From Erpobdella octoculata (Eukaryota > Annelida > Clitellata > Hirudinida > Erpobdellidae), in assembly GCA_963978895.1 (NCBI GenBank), contig OZ022246.1:1836605-1900604 (forward strand): a stretch of DNA of 64,000 nt, read 5' to 3'. How positions within the stretch are numbered: the first letter of the stretch is position 1; each line of letters opens with the position of its first letter. The position numbers and the translations under genes are program-made. Below, in pieces: positions 22,247-38,537 of the stretch. The notes below the pieces were generated by a model. It did no database searches and was not told the origin of the DNA. It saw only the letters and a list, made by a program, of their open reading frames with translations.

Positions 22247-24954
22247 ATGAAAAAACTCGATAATTTTCAATTAATTTTTAATTTAATTTCTTGTTTTATC
22301 GTAGTAGTAGTAAAATGTATTTTGTATTCAAAAGTTAATGTAAAAGATGATGCTTTATGCTGGCCAGAATACATGGCGATTGATTATACAATCACAATCG
22401 AAGGAGTGGAGACGAAATTTGAATGCTTGCTGATGTGCGTCGACAAAATGAACGAAAATAATGAAACTTGTACTGGAGTTAATTTCTACGAAGAGACAAA
22501 CGAGTGCTTTCTATTTTTCAGTGACACATCAAGTTTCCCGGATAGCGGGAGTGACTGCGGAATCAGTTTCAAAATCAAAGGTTAGAACGTCAAAAACAGT
22601 TTTCGTCTGGAAACTGTAATCCATTCCATATGTGCTTGGTTTGCCCCTTCTTTTTCTAAAATGTTGGGATAATTTTCAGTATTAAAGTTAAATGATGCTT
22701 TCACGGGGGAGAGGGTAGTCGGAGCTACTTTTCAGAAAAATTTTTTTTAGTCTTAGCCTTTTTTCTCTCATTTTCAATTCTGATTTGATTGCTCTTTGCT
22801 TTAGTTATATAATAGATCGTTTAGTTAGGCAAGGAAAGCCTTATGTCCGTCTTTAACTTCTAAATCGCGCATCAACGAATTTTTATACTTGTTTTAATCA
22901 ATTTTTTGACTGAAGTCATTACAGCTAGTTCGCTTTGTCTAGTCTAGTCAAAATTAATGTAATGCAAGCGTAATTAAAACCATTTCCTTATACTGCTTGC
23001 AGCAATTTTCATCTATAACTAACCAAAACTTTTTGCCATCCCTTAAAAACAAAATTTACGTTCCTGCGGAGGTACGTAACATGGTCAAATAGTGGTTAGA
23101 AAAGTGCCAAAGATACCCTCTTGACCAGCTAAAAAGGCGTCGAAATTTCTGACGGGGGGACATTCATCCATGTGCCCCCCCCCCCTTCTGAATACGCGCC
23201 TGACCCTCAGTTTCGCAAAAATCTATAAGTTTGAAAAATTTCACTTTCATTAATTAATGCTTTCAAAGTTATTGCTCATAAAAACGTTCTCATTGTAAAA
23301 CTTTTTATTCTTTTATAAATTTCACTTTTGTCTGTTTTTCTTTGAATTGCATAGCTACTATGTTTTTAAAACCTTTTTCAATGTTTTTATTACTTTCTTT
23401 ACAATATTTTCATTGCTTTCTTTACAATATTTTTTTTACTTTTTTGACTATATTTTTATTACTTTCTTTACAATTTTTCATTACTTTCTTTACAATATTT
23501 TCATTATTTGCTTTAGAACATTTTCATCAGAGATGTTGCTAGTACATTCGTTGCGAGTACGAGTACTTCAAAAATGTACTCGAGTACGAGTATCAAGTAT
23601 TACATCTCTGCTACTCAATAATGAATGGAATAACAAGTACAAGTACGAGTACGAATACCAAAGCTTTGAGTACGAGTACTTAAAAAACTTACTCGAGTAC
23701 GAAGACGAGTACATCTCTGCTTTTCATTCCTTTCTTTACAATATTTTAATGGCTTTCTTCACAGTATTTTCATTACTTTTTTACAACATTTCCATTACTT
23801 TCTTAAAATATTTTCATGACGTTCTTTACAATATTTTCATTACTTTCTTTTGGCTCTATAATTCTAAAATGGTCTCTTTGCTCTTTTAGTTTGTCTACAT
23901 TTTCCCCATTCTTCACACTTTGATTGAGTGATTAGGTGATTTATTGAATATTCTACCATAATTATGCTAAATCGTACTAGCAGATTTATTGAATATTCTA
24001 CCAGAGTGATGCTAGTTAATACTGACAGATGTTTCCAGAAACGCTCTCCCGCCCGCTACAAGCCGTTTTATTATTACCGTTCAGTCAAATTCCATGCATC
24101 TCCTGGTAGGGGAGGGGGTTAATTTTAGGTAGTTTTTAAAAAAAACGAAAACCCCTTATACACGTTTGTTTACCAAAAATAGCTGATGACTGGAGGGGTA
24201 GCGTCGTGGGTACTTTTTCCAACAGTTGCACACTTTTTGGCGCCCCTTCTAAATGACACCCGGGGACACATGTATGCTCCCCTTGCCATTTCACTACGCC
24301 TCTGATTTAAGGGAACTTGTGCAGATCATGGCCAAATTATCCTCTCTTTTAGATTCAGCTATGAACTTTGAAAAAATACTTTTCCTACTAATGACTATGA
24401 CAATTCAAAACAGATACAAAAGGAACTTGCTTGGACAAATTCACCTACATGGATGGAATGGATTCCTGTTTGAGACTGATAGATACACAAGTTAGCTGGT
24501 CTCGTGGACAAGAACTTTGCAACGTGTTGCATCCTTCTTCACATCTTGTCGTGTTGAAAGATTTTTCAGATTTTTCAAATGTCACGAAATATTTGAGAAG
24601 CCAAATAAGTATGTTGTTTTTTGTAACAACAACAATAATGTTTATAATGAAAAATAAAAATAAAAATACGTTCACTATTTCATAGATTCAACTTCTAAAT
24701 GTTTCCGCGGAAATGATTTGTGGACCGGAATTATATGGACAGCAGGACAAAGAATCAACCCAGCAACAAATAACTCTTCATTTGTCTGGAAGCCTTATCC
24801 AGAAGAGAAGCTGCCTCTTCTGGTTGACAATCTGTGGAACATTGGTGAGCCAAATGGAGGTTATAACAATGAGGGTTGTAGCGAGCTCCAAGCGAATTAT
24901 TTCATGAATGATGACAATTGTGCAACATTGAAATGCGTTCTATGCCAGATTTAA
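22247..24954 (+). CDS. secreted C-type lectin B with EPN motif (265 aa)
   Basis: Exons 22247-22580, 24414-24608 and 24686-24954 join in phase to 265 aa, with the same exon phases as lectin A. N-terminal hydrophobic segment (LIFNLISCFIVVVVKCIL) is a signal peptide or anchor. It is followed by a Cys module (ALCWPEY, FECLLMCVDK, ETCTGVNFYEE, ECFLFF, SDCGISFKI) of PAN/apple-like spacing. The C-type lectin domain has CLDKFTYMDGMDSCLRL, SWSRGQELCNVL, SHLVVL, LWTGIIW, LWNIGEPNGG, EGCSELQANYFMNDDNC and CVLCQI. EPN is the mannose-type calcium/sugar selector, and NDD-type residues follow at the WND position, so this copy is better equipped for calcium-dependent sugar binding than lectin A. Intron 1 (1.8 kb) holds a hAT MITE and other repeats. 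Confidence 0.87.
23350..23890. repeat. degenerate ~20-bp repeat tract (TTTCTTTACAATATTTTCATTAC)
   Basis: More than ten imperfect units in intron 1 of lectin B, interrupted by the MITE at 23528-23719. The ORFs here are repeat artefacts. Confidence 0.85.
23528..23719. mobile_element. hAT-type MITE rich in GAGTAC, with 8-bp target duplication
   Basis: Begins CAGAGATGT and ends ACATCTCTG, the CAGRG-type ends of hAT transposons. Flanks are ATTTTCAT (23520-23527) and CTTTTCAT (23720-23727), 7 of 8 matching, as expected for the 8-bp hAT target duplication. The interior is a cluster of GAGTAC/GTACTC words on both strands with no transposase. Confidence 0.75.
24200..24304. mobile_element. dispersed repeat with hAT-like end, copy 2
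   Basis: Same landmarks as 21226-21342, in the same orientation, ending CTACGCCTCTG. Located in intron 1 of lectin B. Confidence 0.5.
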
Positions 24955-26402
24955 TCAAATTTTAAAATCTCTGTTATGCATATATGCATTAAAAACATTA
25001 TTAAAACAATTAATAATTTAATTAGTATGCATCATTGTTAATAATTAAACTCAATGACCTCGCAGCGAGTTTTGTCCGTTTTTTATGTAGGCTACCATTT
25101 CCAGCATCTCAACTGACTGTTCTTATAGGGTTTTTAGTCGATAGAATAAATTTTTTTTTGTTCATTTCAGCTTTTGTTTCTAATTTTAAATTTTAATATA
25201 AAAAAATCATTATATAGATGTGTGCAGTAGATAGGCTACTATAGGCATGGCGAGACTGCTCGCGTCAGTCGTCACTTGGTCTTTCCATTTGATTTATAAA
25301 TTTTTCAGAACCTGTGTTGAATTTATACAACTTAAATGATTATTATTAATAATAAAAGCTATTATATCTATTTTATTGTGTTTTTTTGAAATAACTGGAT
25401 GTGGGATCATATTGAATTATACCTAGAATCAATGTGCCCCATGGGGGGATCATAGTACCCCGTATGTGGGGTACTTTGATCTTTTTTAGGGCTTCCACCA
25501 AAGTTCAATTTAACAATAGTTCTCTTGCATTATAAAATTTTAAACTGAATTGAATACATGGAGATGTTCCTCTATGTAATTAAAAAATCAAGTAGATTTT
25601 TTGAACGGCTTGACTGTTATCGTCAAAAAACCTCAAAAGAGATCAAAAAGCTCCCATCTCCCCTACCTACTGTGCCGGCTGCAAGAAAAAAGTTTCTATC
25701 TATTTGAAAAAAATCAGAACGTTATTTCACGTTATACTTTTTTAATTAAATCAAAAATAAATCATTCGAACAATTTATCAAAATATTCACGATACAAATA
25801 TTAGAAAATGTTTAGGTTACGATATCGGCCTAGAAGTCATCCGACTAAGCATCGTCAAAATGAAATGAAAATAGTACTGTCATATAAAAAGCTGAAACAC
25901 AAGCATCAACCCTTAATCGATTTATTTATCGTTGAGCAAGCAGGCAAAACTGCTTAAATATTGGCCGGTAACTAAACATGGTCGAGCATTTAAAATGTGC
26001 TGCATAGCTTGTAACCGTTTATCCAAATTTATTTAATTGAGGTTCAATTTGTGTTGGTATCACTAAACCAGAAACAAAACCTAAAACAGGTAAGGGAAGA
26101 GCAATATGTCAGTTTTTACAACTCCATAAAACTGGGTCTGCCACAATTAAAAAAAAGCCTTTAATTTAGGATTTTTTTAATGAGTTAAGCTAGACCATAC
26201 CTGTTGAATTATATAAAGTCCAAAACTTCTATCAGATACATTTAAACAAACCTGATACACACAGAATAACTTAAAAAATCTAACAAAAATCTAAATTTTA
26301 TTAAATTATTAAAATTATTTACACAAGATTACTAAACACTTTTCTTTTCCCAAAAAAACAGGACCATACTAGGCATACAGTAAATTAAAGTCAGCTCAAA
26401 TT
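24955..26402. other. spacer between lectin B and CDC40
   Basis: Lectin B 3' flank followed by AT-rich sequence; nothing recognised. Confidence 0.5.
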
Positions 26403-28911
26403 TTAATCCCAGAGTTTGATGAGACCATCCCATCCGCAAGTGACCACTTTGGACGTTTCGTGAGGATGCCACAGACAGCTGGAGCAAACTCCTTCGTGGG
26501 CTTGAAATCGGTTCAGAAGTCGTGTCGTCTTCCAGTCCCATATGAAAAGCTTGCCGTCTCCATCGCCAGAAATGAGATAGCTAAAAAATGTTAAAAAAAG
26601 AATGTTATATATCGTTATTGATATAGGTTGAAATGCACTAATTAGGAAACAGCTGGTAAAATAGATAAGAATCTATGATAGTAATTAAAACTTTACATAA
26701 ATGTACTAAGCACACCAACCTCATTTCTGGTGAAAAGTCCAAACCACAAGAATATCCAGCAACCATGTGACCCTTGAAAACTTTCTTCCTCATAAACTTG
26801 AACTTATTTATGGCATTGAAAATGACAATCTGGTTGTCCATACTCTGGCAGGCCAGCCACTTCTCATTGGGAGAGAGGGTGACGGATGGCATGGACTGCA
26901 TTGACGGGTCGGCAATGTACTTGAAGTCGACAGGAATATCCCACTCCCAGACCCTAAGACTTTTATCATCCGAAGTTGAAACGAATCTTCTGTTCTGGTC
27001 GACGAAGGTGATGGTATTGACCGAACCGAGATGTCGGTCGTATTCCTGTACGACCGCATTGGTTCGAATGTCCCAGCAGACGATCTTCTTGTCTTTCGTT
27101 CCGGCCACGAATAAGTTCTGCTTGTCTTCTTCGGGGTGGAACTTGACGCAGTACGGCACCTTTCCATTCGTGAACCTGCTAATGCATTCGCCTGTCTCAG
27201 TGTCCCAAAGCTTGCAGAACCTGCAACAAGTAAATAACAATTATTTAATAAGATTTAGCTCAAAGGCACAGCTCCAATCCAAATAGCAAGCATCAGAAAA
27301 AAAATACAACATTGAGCATTATGTGATGAAAAAAAAAAACATTACAATACCTGTCGAGAGAACAACTGAGAAACTGTGTGCCTGAGTTGTTGAAGCAAAT
27401 GTCTCTCACAGCCTCGCGGTGGCCGGCATAAGTTCGAACGCATCTTCTCGATCCATAGACCTCCCACAGCTTCACTTTGGAATCAAGGCTGGAGCTTAGC
27501 ATCAAATGGGCAGTGACAGGTAACCACCTGATGGTGGAAACACCTTTATTGTGACCGCTCCATGTATGTATATTCCTTTTTGGAATGAAGCATTTGTTAG
27601 GAGGATCAGTGTCACGAAGCTTGACTCCGACGTCTTTAGGCTCGCACATGAAGGACCGTCCTTGGTAGTCGCAAGGTTCTTTCAAGTGCAGAATAGATTT
27701 TTCTTCAATAGGCCTGTCGTCAACCTGCTTGGACCTTTTATTTTTCTTGGCCAAATATTCTTCAAGATACACTTTATCTTCTTCCGAAGGAACCGAAACC
27801 CTCTCTTCGTCTACGTACTTCCCCCACGGACCTAGGTAACCGTCGATATTGCTGGGGTCGTCATTTTTTTCCCTCTTCCTTTTTTCGGTTTTCTTTTTGT
27901 TCGGCCTTTCGAAAATCGTCGCAGCCTCGTGTTGTACGGCCTTTTCCACATCGCCAATCATCTGTCCTGGAACCGTGTCGCTGGTCACGCTCGGGTCTAC
28001 TGCATATCCTAACTGATGGAAGGTTCGCCTCTGGTTCTCAAACTGGAAGTCGTTGACGTGGCAAGGCTCAACAAAACCAGCCAGTGTGTTTCTTTGAGCT
28101 TTCATCTGGCGTGTCTTGAACGGATTTTCTGGTCCGATCTATTAGGAAAATGCAATGTGAACGTATAAAATGTGTAAATTGGTAAAGAATGTTTAAATCA
28201 TATTTTAATATTAATCAATGAACAAAGTAATTACCTCTGGAGCAAAGAGCTCTTCATATTTAGGATTGTGGTACAACACTTTAGTCTTTGGATCAATTGG
28301 AACAACGGCTTGCACATCTTGCTAAAATTAAAAGAATAAAATAAATTAATAATATCCTGTATACTTAAGAACAGTAGAACAGTCATTTAAAATATATTAC
28401 CTACATTAATATTTAATTCACTAAGATTAACTTTTTCACCACAATCAACTTGTGTTTGACCATATATCCCCCAAAAAAGGGCGGAGGTAGGGCAGTAGGG
28501 AGTTAGAAAAGGTTTGCAACATGACTACCTTTTTCTAACCCCTCACAATGCCTCACAGGGGTTGCAATGCACAAATAATTACAAAATGTTTTTGACAATA
28601 AAATCTTTTGTGGATCGATTCTACGATTTTGATTTCACCGATACGTAGGTATTAAATTAAACCTCATATGAGGAGACAGGAACTTAAAAAGACTTAGCAA
28701 AGAATGTATCAATAAAAAAGTTTATTTGAAATACCTTGACAAAAACTTCCGGAGCCGCGCAGACTGTAATGTTATTACTACTTTTTTCTAATAATGGCTT
28801 CAGGTGAAGATCTAATTCTAATTCCAATTCGTCAACTGAATCATCTGAATTATCCGAATCATTTGTATAAGTGTCACGCAGAGCTTTCAAAGCATTTAAA
28901 TTAGAAGCCAT
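26403..28911 (-). CDS. CDC40: CDC40/PRP17 pre-mRNA splicing factor (576 aa)
   Basis: WD40 protein of the catalytic spliceosome, needed for the second splicing step. Exons in reading order: 28735-28911, 28235-28321, 27351-28138, 26720-27220, 26403-26580; total 1731 nt, close to the human length. Acidic Ser/Asp N-terminus ([17 protein letters not shown]); conserved pre-WD region ([44 protein letters not shown]); then seven WD repeats from about residue 280, including [93 protein letters not shown] and the C-terminal [11 protein letters not shown]. No disruption seen. It is head-to-head with RAE1a across about 800 bp. Confidence 0.96.
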
Positions 28912-29711
28912 ATTATCCGTTGAAATAAATTAGCTCAGTGACAGATCCGTTTCACTTAAAATAGATCGACTCAAATTATTTTCACCACGTAATTACATAA
29001 CAACACTCACTTATAAAAACAACGATAAAATAACTTTAGATTTGAATTTGAATATACAGGATTTCAGGAACATACGCAAATTAAGCAATAATAAAAAAAA
29101 TAAAAATAAAAATAGATAATCTTAAACATTCACAATAGCATTTATTAACTGCGTTTGTCAATCAATTATTAGCAGCTGCACATTAATCAAAACGTCGTCC
29201 ATATTTATTTTCGAATGTAAATATAGAGTCACGTGACCGTCGTTTAAGTGAGTTTAAGCCGCAAAAAAAGTCAGCGCCATTGGGTTACATCCATTCTCTT
29301 AATTACACTCTCAAGTAATGTTTTACTTGTTTAAGTAAAATATTTTCGGTTTGACTGTCTAACAGTTAGAGTAGTGAGACTCTTGTTAGACTTAGAGACT
29401 TAGACTAGAGACAGTTGTAGTCAATGTTTCATTATGACCATTATGTTATTATGTTATTTATTATTATTTACTTGTGTGAAGTTAGCTGCTAACTAAGCAA
29501 TATTGCTGTCCGTACAAATTACAAAAAACTTTTTTTGGTGCACGGGCTGTGCACCATTGTTAGATGGGGTTTTGAAAAGGGAATCTAATTGTATAATTGG
29601 TTTTTCTTCGGTTTTTTAATTTGCACGGACAGCAATATTGCTAACGTCACACGCATTTTTAATGACATGCTTATGAAGTAATTTCATCTGGCTTTTTGCT
29701 ATTATTTTTAG
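28912..29711. promoter_or_regulatory. divergent spacer CDC40 / RAE1a
   Basis: 800 bp between the two start codons on opposite strands. It must contain the CDC40 promoter and at least the 3' part of a RAE1a 5'UTR intron, since RAE1a's ATG directly follows an acceptor (TTATTTTTAG). No TATA element can be assigned with confidence. A 12-bp inverted motif (AGCAATATTGCT at 29495-29508, again near 29632) is present. Confidence 0.4.
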
Positions 29712-33078
<3,367 letters not shown>

Positions 33079-33147
33079 GCTTAGTCTTCATGGCGCGCAA
33101 AACCGACAGTCTGATATTTTACTTCTTGATCGTTTTGTTTCCGTTTT

Positions 33148-33153
33148 AATAAA
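33148..33153 (+). terminator. polyadenylation signal of RAE1a
   Basis: AATAAA 70 bases after the stop codon, followed by a T-rich stretch. Confidence 0.7.
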
Positions 33154-33303
33154 GATGTTTATGCTCAATTTTAAGTTGACCTCTGAATGCTCATTTTATG
33201 AAAGTAATAACCAGAAGGTTATAATTGGTTTGCTGGTCTCGCGAGCCCTTTGAGCCCACAAGTCGAACGGGAGAAGATGAAGGTAAAATTAAATGTAAGA
33301 AAA

Positions 33304-33426
33304 TGTCTGAAACTGCCAACAAAGAATATTTTGTGTTTTGGACTGAAAATCTGCAAACAATTTTAAATATTTATGGTGCAGCTGTACAAGAATTGCTGAA
33401 TGACTTCAATGATGATGATGAAGAGG
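33304..33426 (+). CDS. candidate orphan first exon between the RAE1 copies
   Basis: An ATG opens 41 codons (MSETANKEYFVFWTENLQT, then ILNIYGAAVQELLNDF, NDDDEE) ending at a consensus-like donor GAG|GTTAGT. The acidic, coiled-coil-like text is less repeat-like than neighbouring ORFs. No partner exon was found before RAE1b begins on the other strand. It could be a chance ORF, a relic, or the start of a gene overlapping RAE1b. Confidence 0.25.
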
Positions 33427-34753
33427 TTAGTACATATTTTTGCAGGGTAAGACACATCATCTGAGAACACCATATGACTTTATTTTTTTTAAACAAAGAG
33501 CAACAAATTATCTCCGTTTCAACCATGTAGTCCATTGAGAAAGATTTTACACCATAATAATTAATTTTTATTTCTAAGCATACATTTTTTAATTAGTAAA
33601 TTATTAAGTTGAGAGTTGTATCTACGATGGCCCAATCCAAATGGAACCGTCGTGCCGGGAGTTTTCGGACTCCACCCATTCGACAATCTACTTTTGAAAA
33701 TCTTTAATTTGCAACTGCTGTTCTTTCGATTCATCTTATAGAAGTTTTAAAACGCTTTCCTGATACCTTGCACTGCGAGGAGACAAATTTTCCATAAATT
33801 GGGCGATAGTTGCCCAGAATAGAACTTTGGTTAATAATCGGAACACTGTCATTTACCCCTGGCAAAAAATGCTGTAGTTTTTTTTTGAACAAGTGTACTG
33901 TCTTTTAATATAAAAGGCCACACACAACAATATTGCTTGTTTAAATTTTTTTTTTGAAAAATCTCATTGTTTTTTCAATAGTTCGATTTTACAAAATTAA
34001 AGATAGATGAAAATTTCAGAAAAACATTTCTTTGACACTATTTTTTCCCGAATTATTTTTAATTAGTTTATTATAAAGCATTATTGCTGTATACAAAAAT
34101 ACACAAATAAATTATAATCTAATAACTCTGCCAATGATTATAATCTAATAACTCTGCCAATGATTATAATCTAATAACTCTGCCAATGATTATAATCTAA
34201 TAACTCTGCCAATGATTATAATCTATCCATGAATATACATGATATCAGTTGAAGTCCATCGCTTTCAAAAAAGCCTCTACTAATGATCATAATAGTAATA
34301 TAATTGCAGTAATAAATTGCCTAATCTTCTTAAACTAGAGACATTAAAAAAATACAAAAATAGGCACATCAACACCGGACTCGATGAGTTGATATAAATG
34401 TTGCAAAAACAAAACTGATTTGCAGAAGCACTCCTAAAGTAGTATCAACCACCAAAAAAATGTGACAAATTCAGAATATACAGGTTTTTAATAACCTTGA
34501 CACTGTTCCTTGCAGACTCACTGACACCACAATACCAATCTCTAACTTTGAAATCGGGACTCAAGAGACTCATGACAAACCGTGCAACGTTTAATCACAA
34601 TTATAACAAATCTTTCTAGTATTCATAATCATTAAAAAATAATAATTTTGAATTTATCTACACATTTGATAACAATCTCTTTATTAACACCAAATATAAT
34701 AGAAAAAAGCTACAGTTGTGGCATCAACAAGCCGCAATTATTTTATTAATTAT
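33427..34753. other. spacer between the convergent RAE1 genes
   Basis: AT-rich. Holds a 26-bp tandem repeat (34111-34225) and the 3' flank of RAE1b, with an AATAAA on the minus strand at 34680-34685. Nothing else recognised. Confidence 0.5.
34111..34225. repeat. 26-bp tandem repeat, about 4.5 copies
   Basis: Unit ATTATAATCTAATAACTCTG CCAATG, nearly perfect. Confidence 0.95.
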
Positions 34754-37682
34754 TTACTTTTGACGCGGTTTCATGTCTTCTGAACACGACCTCAAAAAAA
34801 TCCTCGGCTTCATCTTCGACGGGTCGTAACTTTCGTGACCCTGAAAAAGATTCAAAAACACGTGCTTTACATCTTATAAACAGACAATCGCTCGTGAACA
34901 GATATAAAATTTCAATTGCTCTGTAAAGCTCTAAGAATATTCCAACACGGAGATTTGCTAACCTTGGACCAGTCATAACTGAGCGAATAAGCGAACACGG
35001 TTCCTTGGGCATCGATGCAGCACGTTGTTACCGGCTGTTCGAGAGCTTCTGTGGTTTTCAGTTTCGTTCGAGAATCTTTGTCCCAGAAGCAAATTCTTCC
35101 ATCAGAACCAACTGTTCCCAGAGTACAATGGGTGGGATGGAATGCAAGTCCATTAACCTAGTGGAATTAAATTTTTTGAAAATATTTGAAATAATTAATT
35201 ATGAGTAAGATAACCTTTACAAATCACAATAATAAGGCACAGTTTAGACAAGATCGTACAGATAGCAAAGTGTTGAACTTTGAATGTTTTTTTTCGAAGG
35301 AGGGGGCTAGAAAAAATTTTCAGGCAGAAAAAATAGAAACCTTCTTTGCTTATGTTTAGAAAAATAAATATATCAGAATAGTTATAAACAACTGTCAACT
35401 CACTGCAAAGATATCTTGGTTTTGTACAGTCGCTCCAGGAGGATTTGAACGATGGCACTTGAAGGTGAAGTTATCTTTTGGTGTTGGAGCATTGATGTAC
35501 TGTATGGCCACTCGTCCTTCTATGCTCCCGAGTGCAAAACCGACCGGCAGGTTGGACGCGGCAGACTGGGCTCCGAAACCGCCGACCGGAGCGCTCGCTT
35601 TCCGATCGGCAAAAATCTTCACGCAACGGTGCTTCAGATAAAAAAAATTAAATAAAAATTAATTTTATAAACTAGTTAATAATACTAACTATTGAATGCC
35701 TTTAATATAAAAACAAGTATTGAGGAACAAGAAAACAGTTTTATAATAAAAACATCCTATATTGATTTTAGCTAATTATTCTACACCAAATATCCTGTTT
35801 CAAGCTATAACTCACCTGGAATTTCAAAGGGCTATCGATACTTTTGAACTCTTTCGGCTGGTTGTCAAGCTGATAGACGATGACCTGTCTCCCCGCTGTG
35901 CCAACGACAGCCATGGGGTACATCTGAAAAGATGAACAGTTAACCATTCATTTCCTATTCTAGTAGTAGTTAAAATAAAATTATTAAGTTGATTGCGGAA
36001 CTTTAAAATTGTTTTTGACTTCCGTGTAAAGATTTAGAGTTGTGCTAACTTCAGATAAAATAATGTTCTCAGATGAATAATATTGTAATTTAATTGAATA
36101 ATTGCACGAACCACATCAGCACAGTACACTCTCTCGGGCAAATTGAACGTCAAAATGGGATTCGGTGATCTCAGATCCCAAAACTGAAAAAAATGAGTTT
36201 AATCTCTGATCAATAATTAATTTAGATTATTATAACAACTTGCTTATAATTCATTTAACGGATAAGATACGAAGAGAGTTTATGAGTCATGTCAAAGTAT
36301 TATATTTAGAGAGTCAAGTTGTCTCAAGTGGACAATTTATTAAAAATACAAGCACAAAAATTTAAACAAAAAAACCTTCAGAGTTTTGTCCCAACTTCCA
36401 GTCATCAAACAGTTGTAAGAGGAACCTTTAATCCAATGAGCTGTTTTGACTGGAGCATCGTGCTGAAGAATAAAATAAAAAAATAAAAAATAGAAATAAG
36501 CTGCAGGCTGAAGAAGACGACGATAAAATCAATAAAGAAAAGCTTTAATATGTTGGAAGCTCTAAATAAGTTTCAACCAAACGAACCTGTGCGATTTGAA
36601 CGGTTTGGTTGGAGCCGAGGTCCCACATTTTGGCAGTCTTGTCGGTAGATGCCGTGAATATTTTTGTTCCATCCTGTGAAGAAGTACAATATAACATTTT
36701 GATTAAAAAACTAAAAATGTAGGTAGTTAGATACATAAATAGACACATATATATATGATTGAATTTTATTCCAATGTTCCTATTTTAGTTTAAATAATTC
36801 ATTTAATAGTTTCACAATAATGGCTAATGCTAAAAACGGTGGCTTAAAAAAAATCTGTAGAATGTCTCTCACTGGTTTGTTTAGTTTTAAACAAAATAAA
36901 ACCTAATAGTGAATCAGTCATCGTTTGTAAAACAGTATGCTTAAAAACCATATAGTGACATGGTATTTAAAAAATATATATTTGTATCTATAAAAGAATT
37001 TATTTAAAAAAAAACTCTTACATCACTCCAGGCAACATCAAGAACAGGTCCATCATGTGATTGCATGGCTTTTGGAACAATTGTGGTGTTCTGCTGAATT
37101 TCCCAACATCTCACCTGAAAATTTAGATAATGAAAATTTTTAAATTAAGAAAGCCAAATATGAAATATGAAAAAAAACGACTTGAAACTTTACTTCAAAA
37201 AAAGAATATTTCACAATATTTAATTAATTCATGTACGGTCTTATATAATAATTAATTTATGCATACTGTACTCAAAAATGTGGAATTGGCTAAAAGTTCT
37301 TAGCACTTTTACTGTTTTGGTGAAAAAACATTCAGCTACAGAAGTTGTTATGAAGGTGGCTTAGTGCACGGTAATTTTCAGTAAGTTGTAGTAAAGACAA
37401 GTTAAAACATAAAATAGCACAAAACAAAATATGTTTCATAGGTAAAGTAAAGCAGCTTACATTGTTGTCCCAACTTCCTGCAGCAAGGAACATCGTAGGC
37501 AATGATGCTGGGCTGAACTCCATAGAGCTGACACTGTCATCTGGAGGAGAAGGAACTTCGACATCATTTGCGGTCGGGGCTATTGATGATGAAGCAGGTG
37601 TTTGGCTTTGGTTAGTAACAGTAGTCGGTCTGCTGAACAGTGAAGTTCCACTTGTGGCAAACGGGGAAGGGCTACCGAACAT
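34754..37682 (-). CDS. RAE1: RAE1 mRNA export factor, copy b (392 aa)
   Basis: Full paralogue of RAE1a on the opposite strand. Exons in reading order: 37461-37682, 37022-37114, 36587-36673, 36376-36462, 36112-36183, 35816-35923, 35404-35631, 34963-35157, 34754-34840; every length is a multiple of three and the total equals that of copy a. Exon boundaries match copy a exactly. Differences include a longer N-terminus ([19 protein letters not shown]), YINAPTP for [17 protein letters not shown] for [26 protein letters not shown], and [11 protein letters not shown] at the end. Intron 3 still aligns with that of copy a at both ends. The ATG directly follows an AG, as in copy a, so the 5'UTR intron is probably shared. 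No stop or frameshift; both copies look functional. Head-to-head with the Slac2-like gene. Confidence 0.95.
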
Positions 37683-38537
37683 CTTTTTAAAATAAGCATG
37701 ACAGAAATTACTTCAACAAACTCACTCTAGCTTTTAAATAATTTGTTTAAATAATTAAAATATTACTTTAAACGCGTAATTAAGCCAATGCTACTAAATC
37801 CGCAATGTTTGCCGCTTCACATGTAAACGATGAAACAAACAATATCAACAAGCATAGACAAACATTAACATTAACTGAAGATCAAAACCATGAAAATTAG
37901 CTTAGAACAAAGGTATAATCATATGGGTATAATATATTTGTGTTATTCAGTCAGTTATTACGTTGTTATTTTAAATATATGTTTTTAATAATTTTTTAAT
38001 ACATATTTATCTGTAGTCTGTATTCTGTCTGTCTGTAACGTTAGCGTGTAGCTTCTTTTTTGAGCGAAAACTGACGGGAACGTTGTGTTCTACATACCAT
38101 GTACAAATGTACATCGTATTTGTGTCTCAATTATTAGCCTTAATTGGGATATTTTAAGTTTTTTGGCCAAAAGCCAAAAAATCAAAATATATTGCAATAA
38201 AATGTCTTTAGAGGTTAATTTATCAATGTAATTATTTAGATTGTTACATAGCGTCACTATAACTATAGAACTGAAAATTGGTGCTGATGCAGCAGCATCT
38301 TCTAAAGATGCGCAAAGCCCAATAGCCTAAGCAGGAGGCCGCATCAATTATTTCAGCTGTAGTCTGTCTGCTGCGTTTGTTGTCGCAGGAAAACTGTGTA
38401 ATTACGAAGTAAAAATAGTCAGTAATTGGAGTTAAAAGTCTCTTTCATGTATACTTTATGAAGTTTTAGCCGACAATAGGCCGCGTGTAGCCTATATAGA
38501 AATTGTATTTATTCTTTGTGTATTACGAGTCTTAATA
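37683..38537. promoter_or_regulatory. divergent spacer RAE1b / Slac2-like gene
   Basis: 855 bp between opposite start codons. It should contain RAE1b's 5'UTR exon and the Slac2-like promoter. No specific element can be assigned. Confidence 0.35.

Noticed and set aside
23347..23889. 180-codon ORF rich in Phe/Tyr
   Set aside because: Spans a degenerate tandem repeat and the hAT MITE within a lectin B intron.
26774..27286. 170-codon plus-strand ORF
   Set aside because: Antisense shadow of CDC40 exon 4, which is unmistakable on the minus strand.
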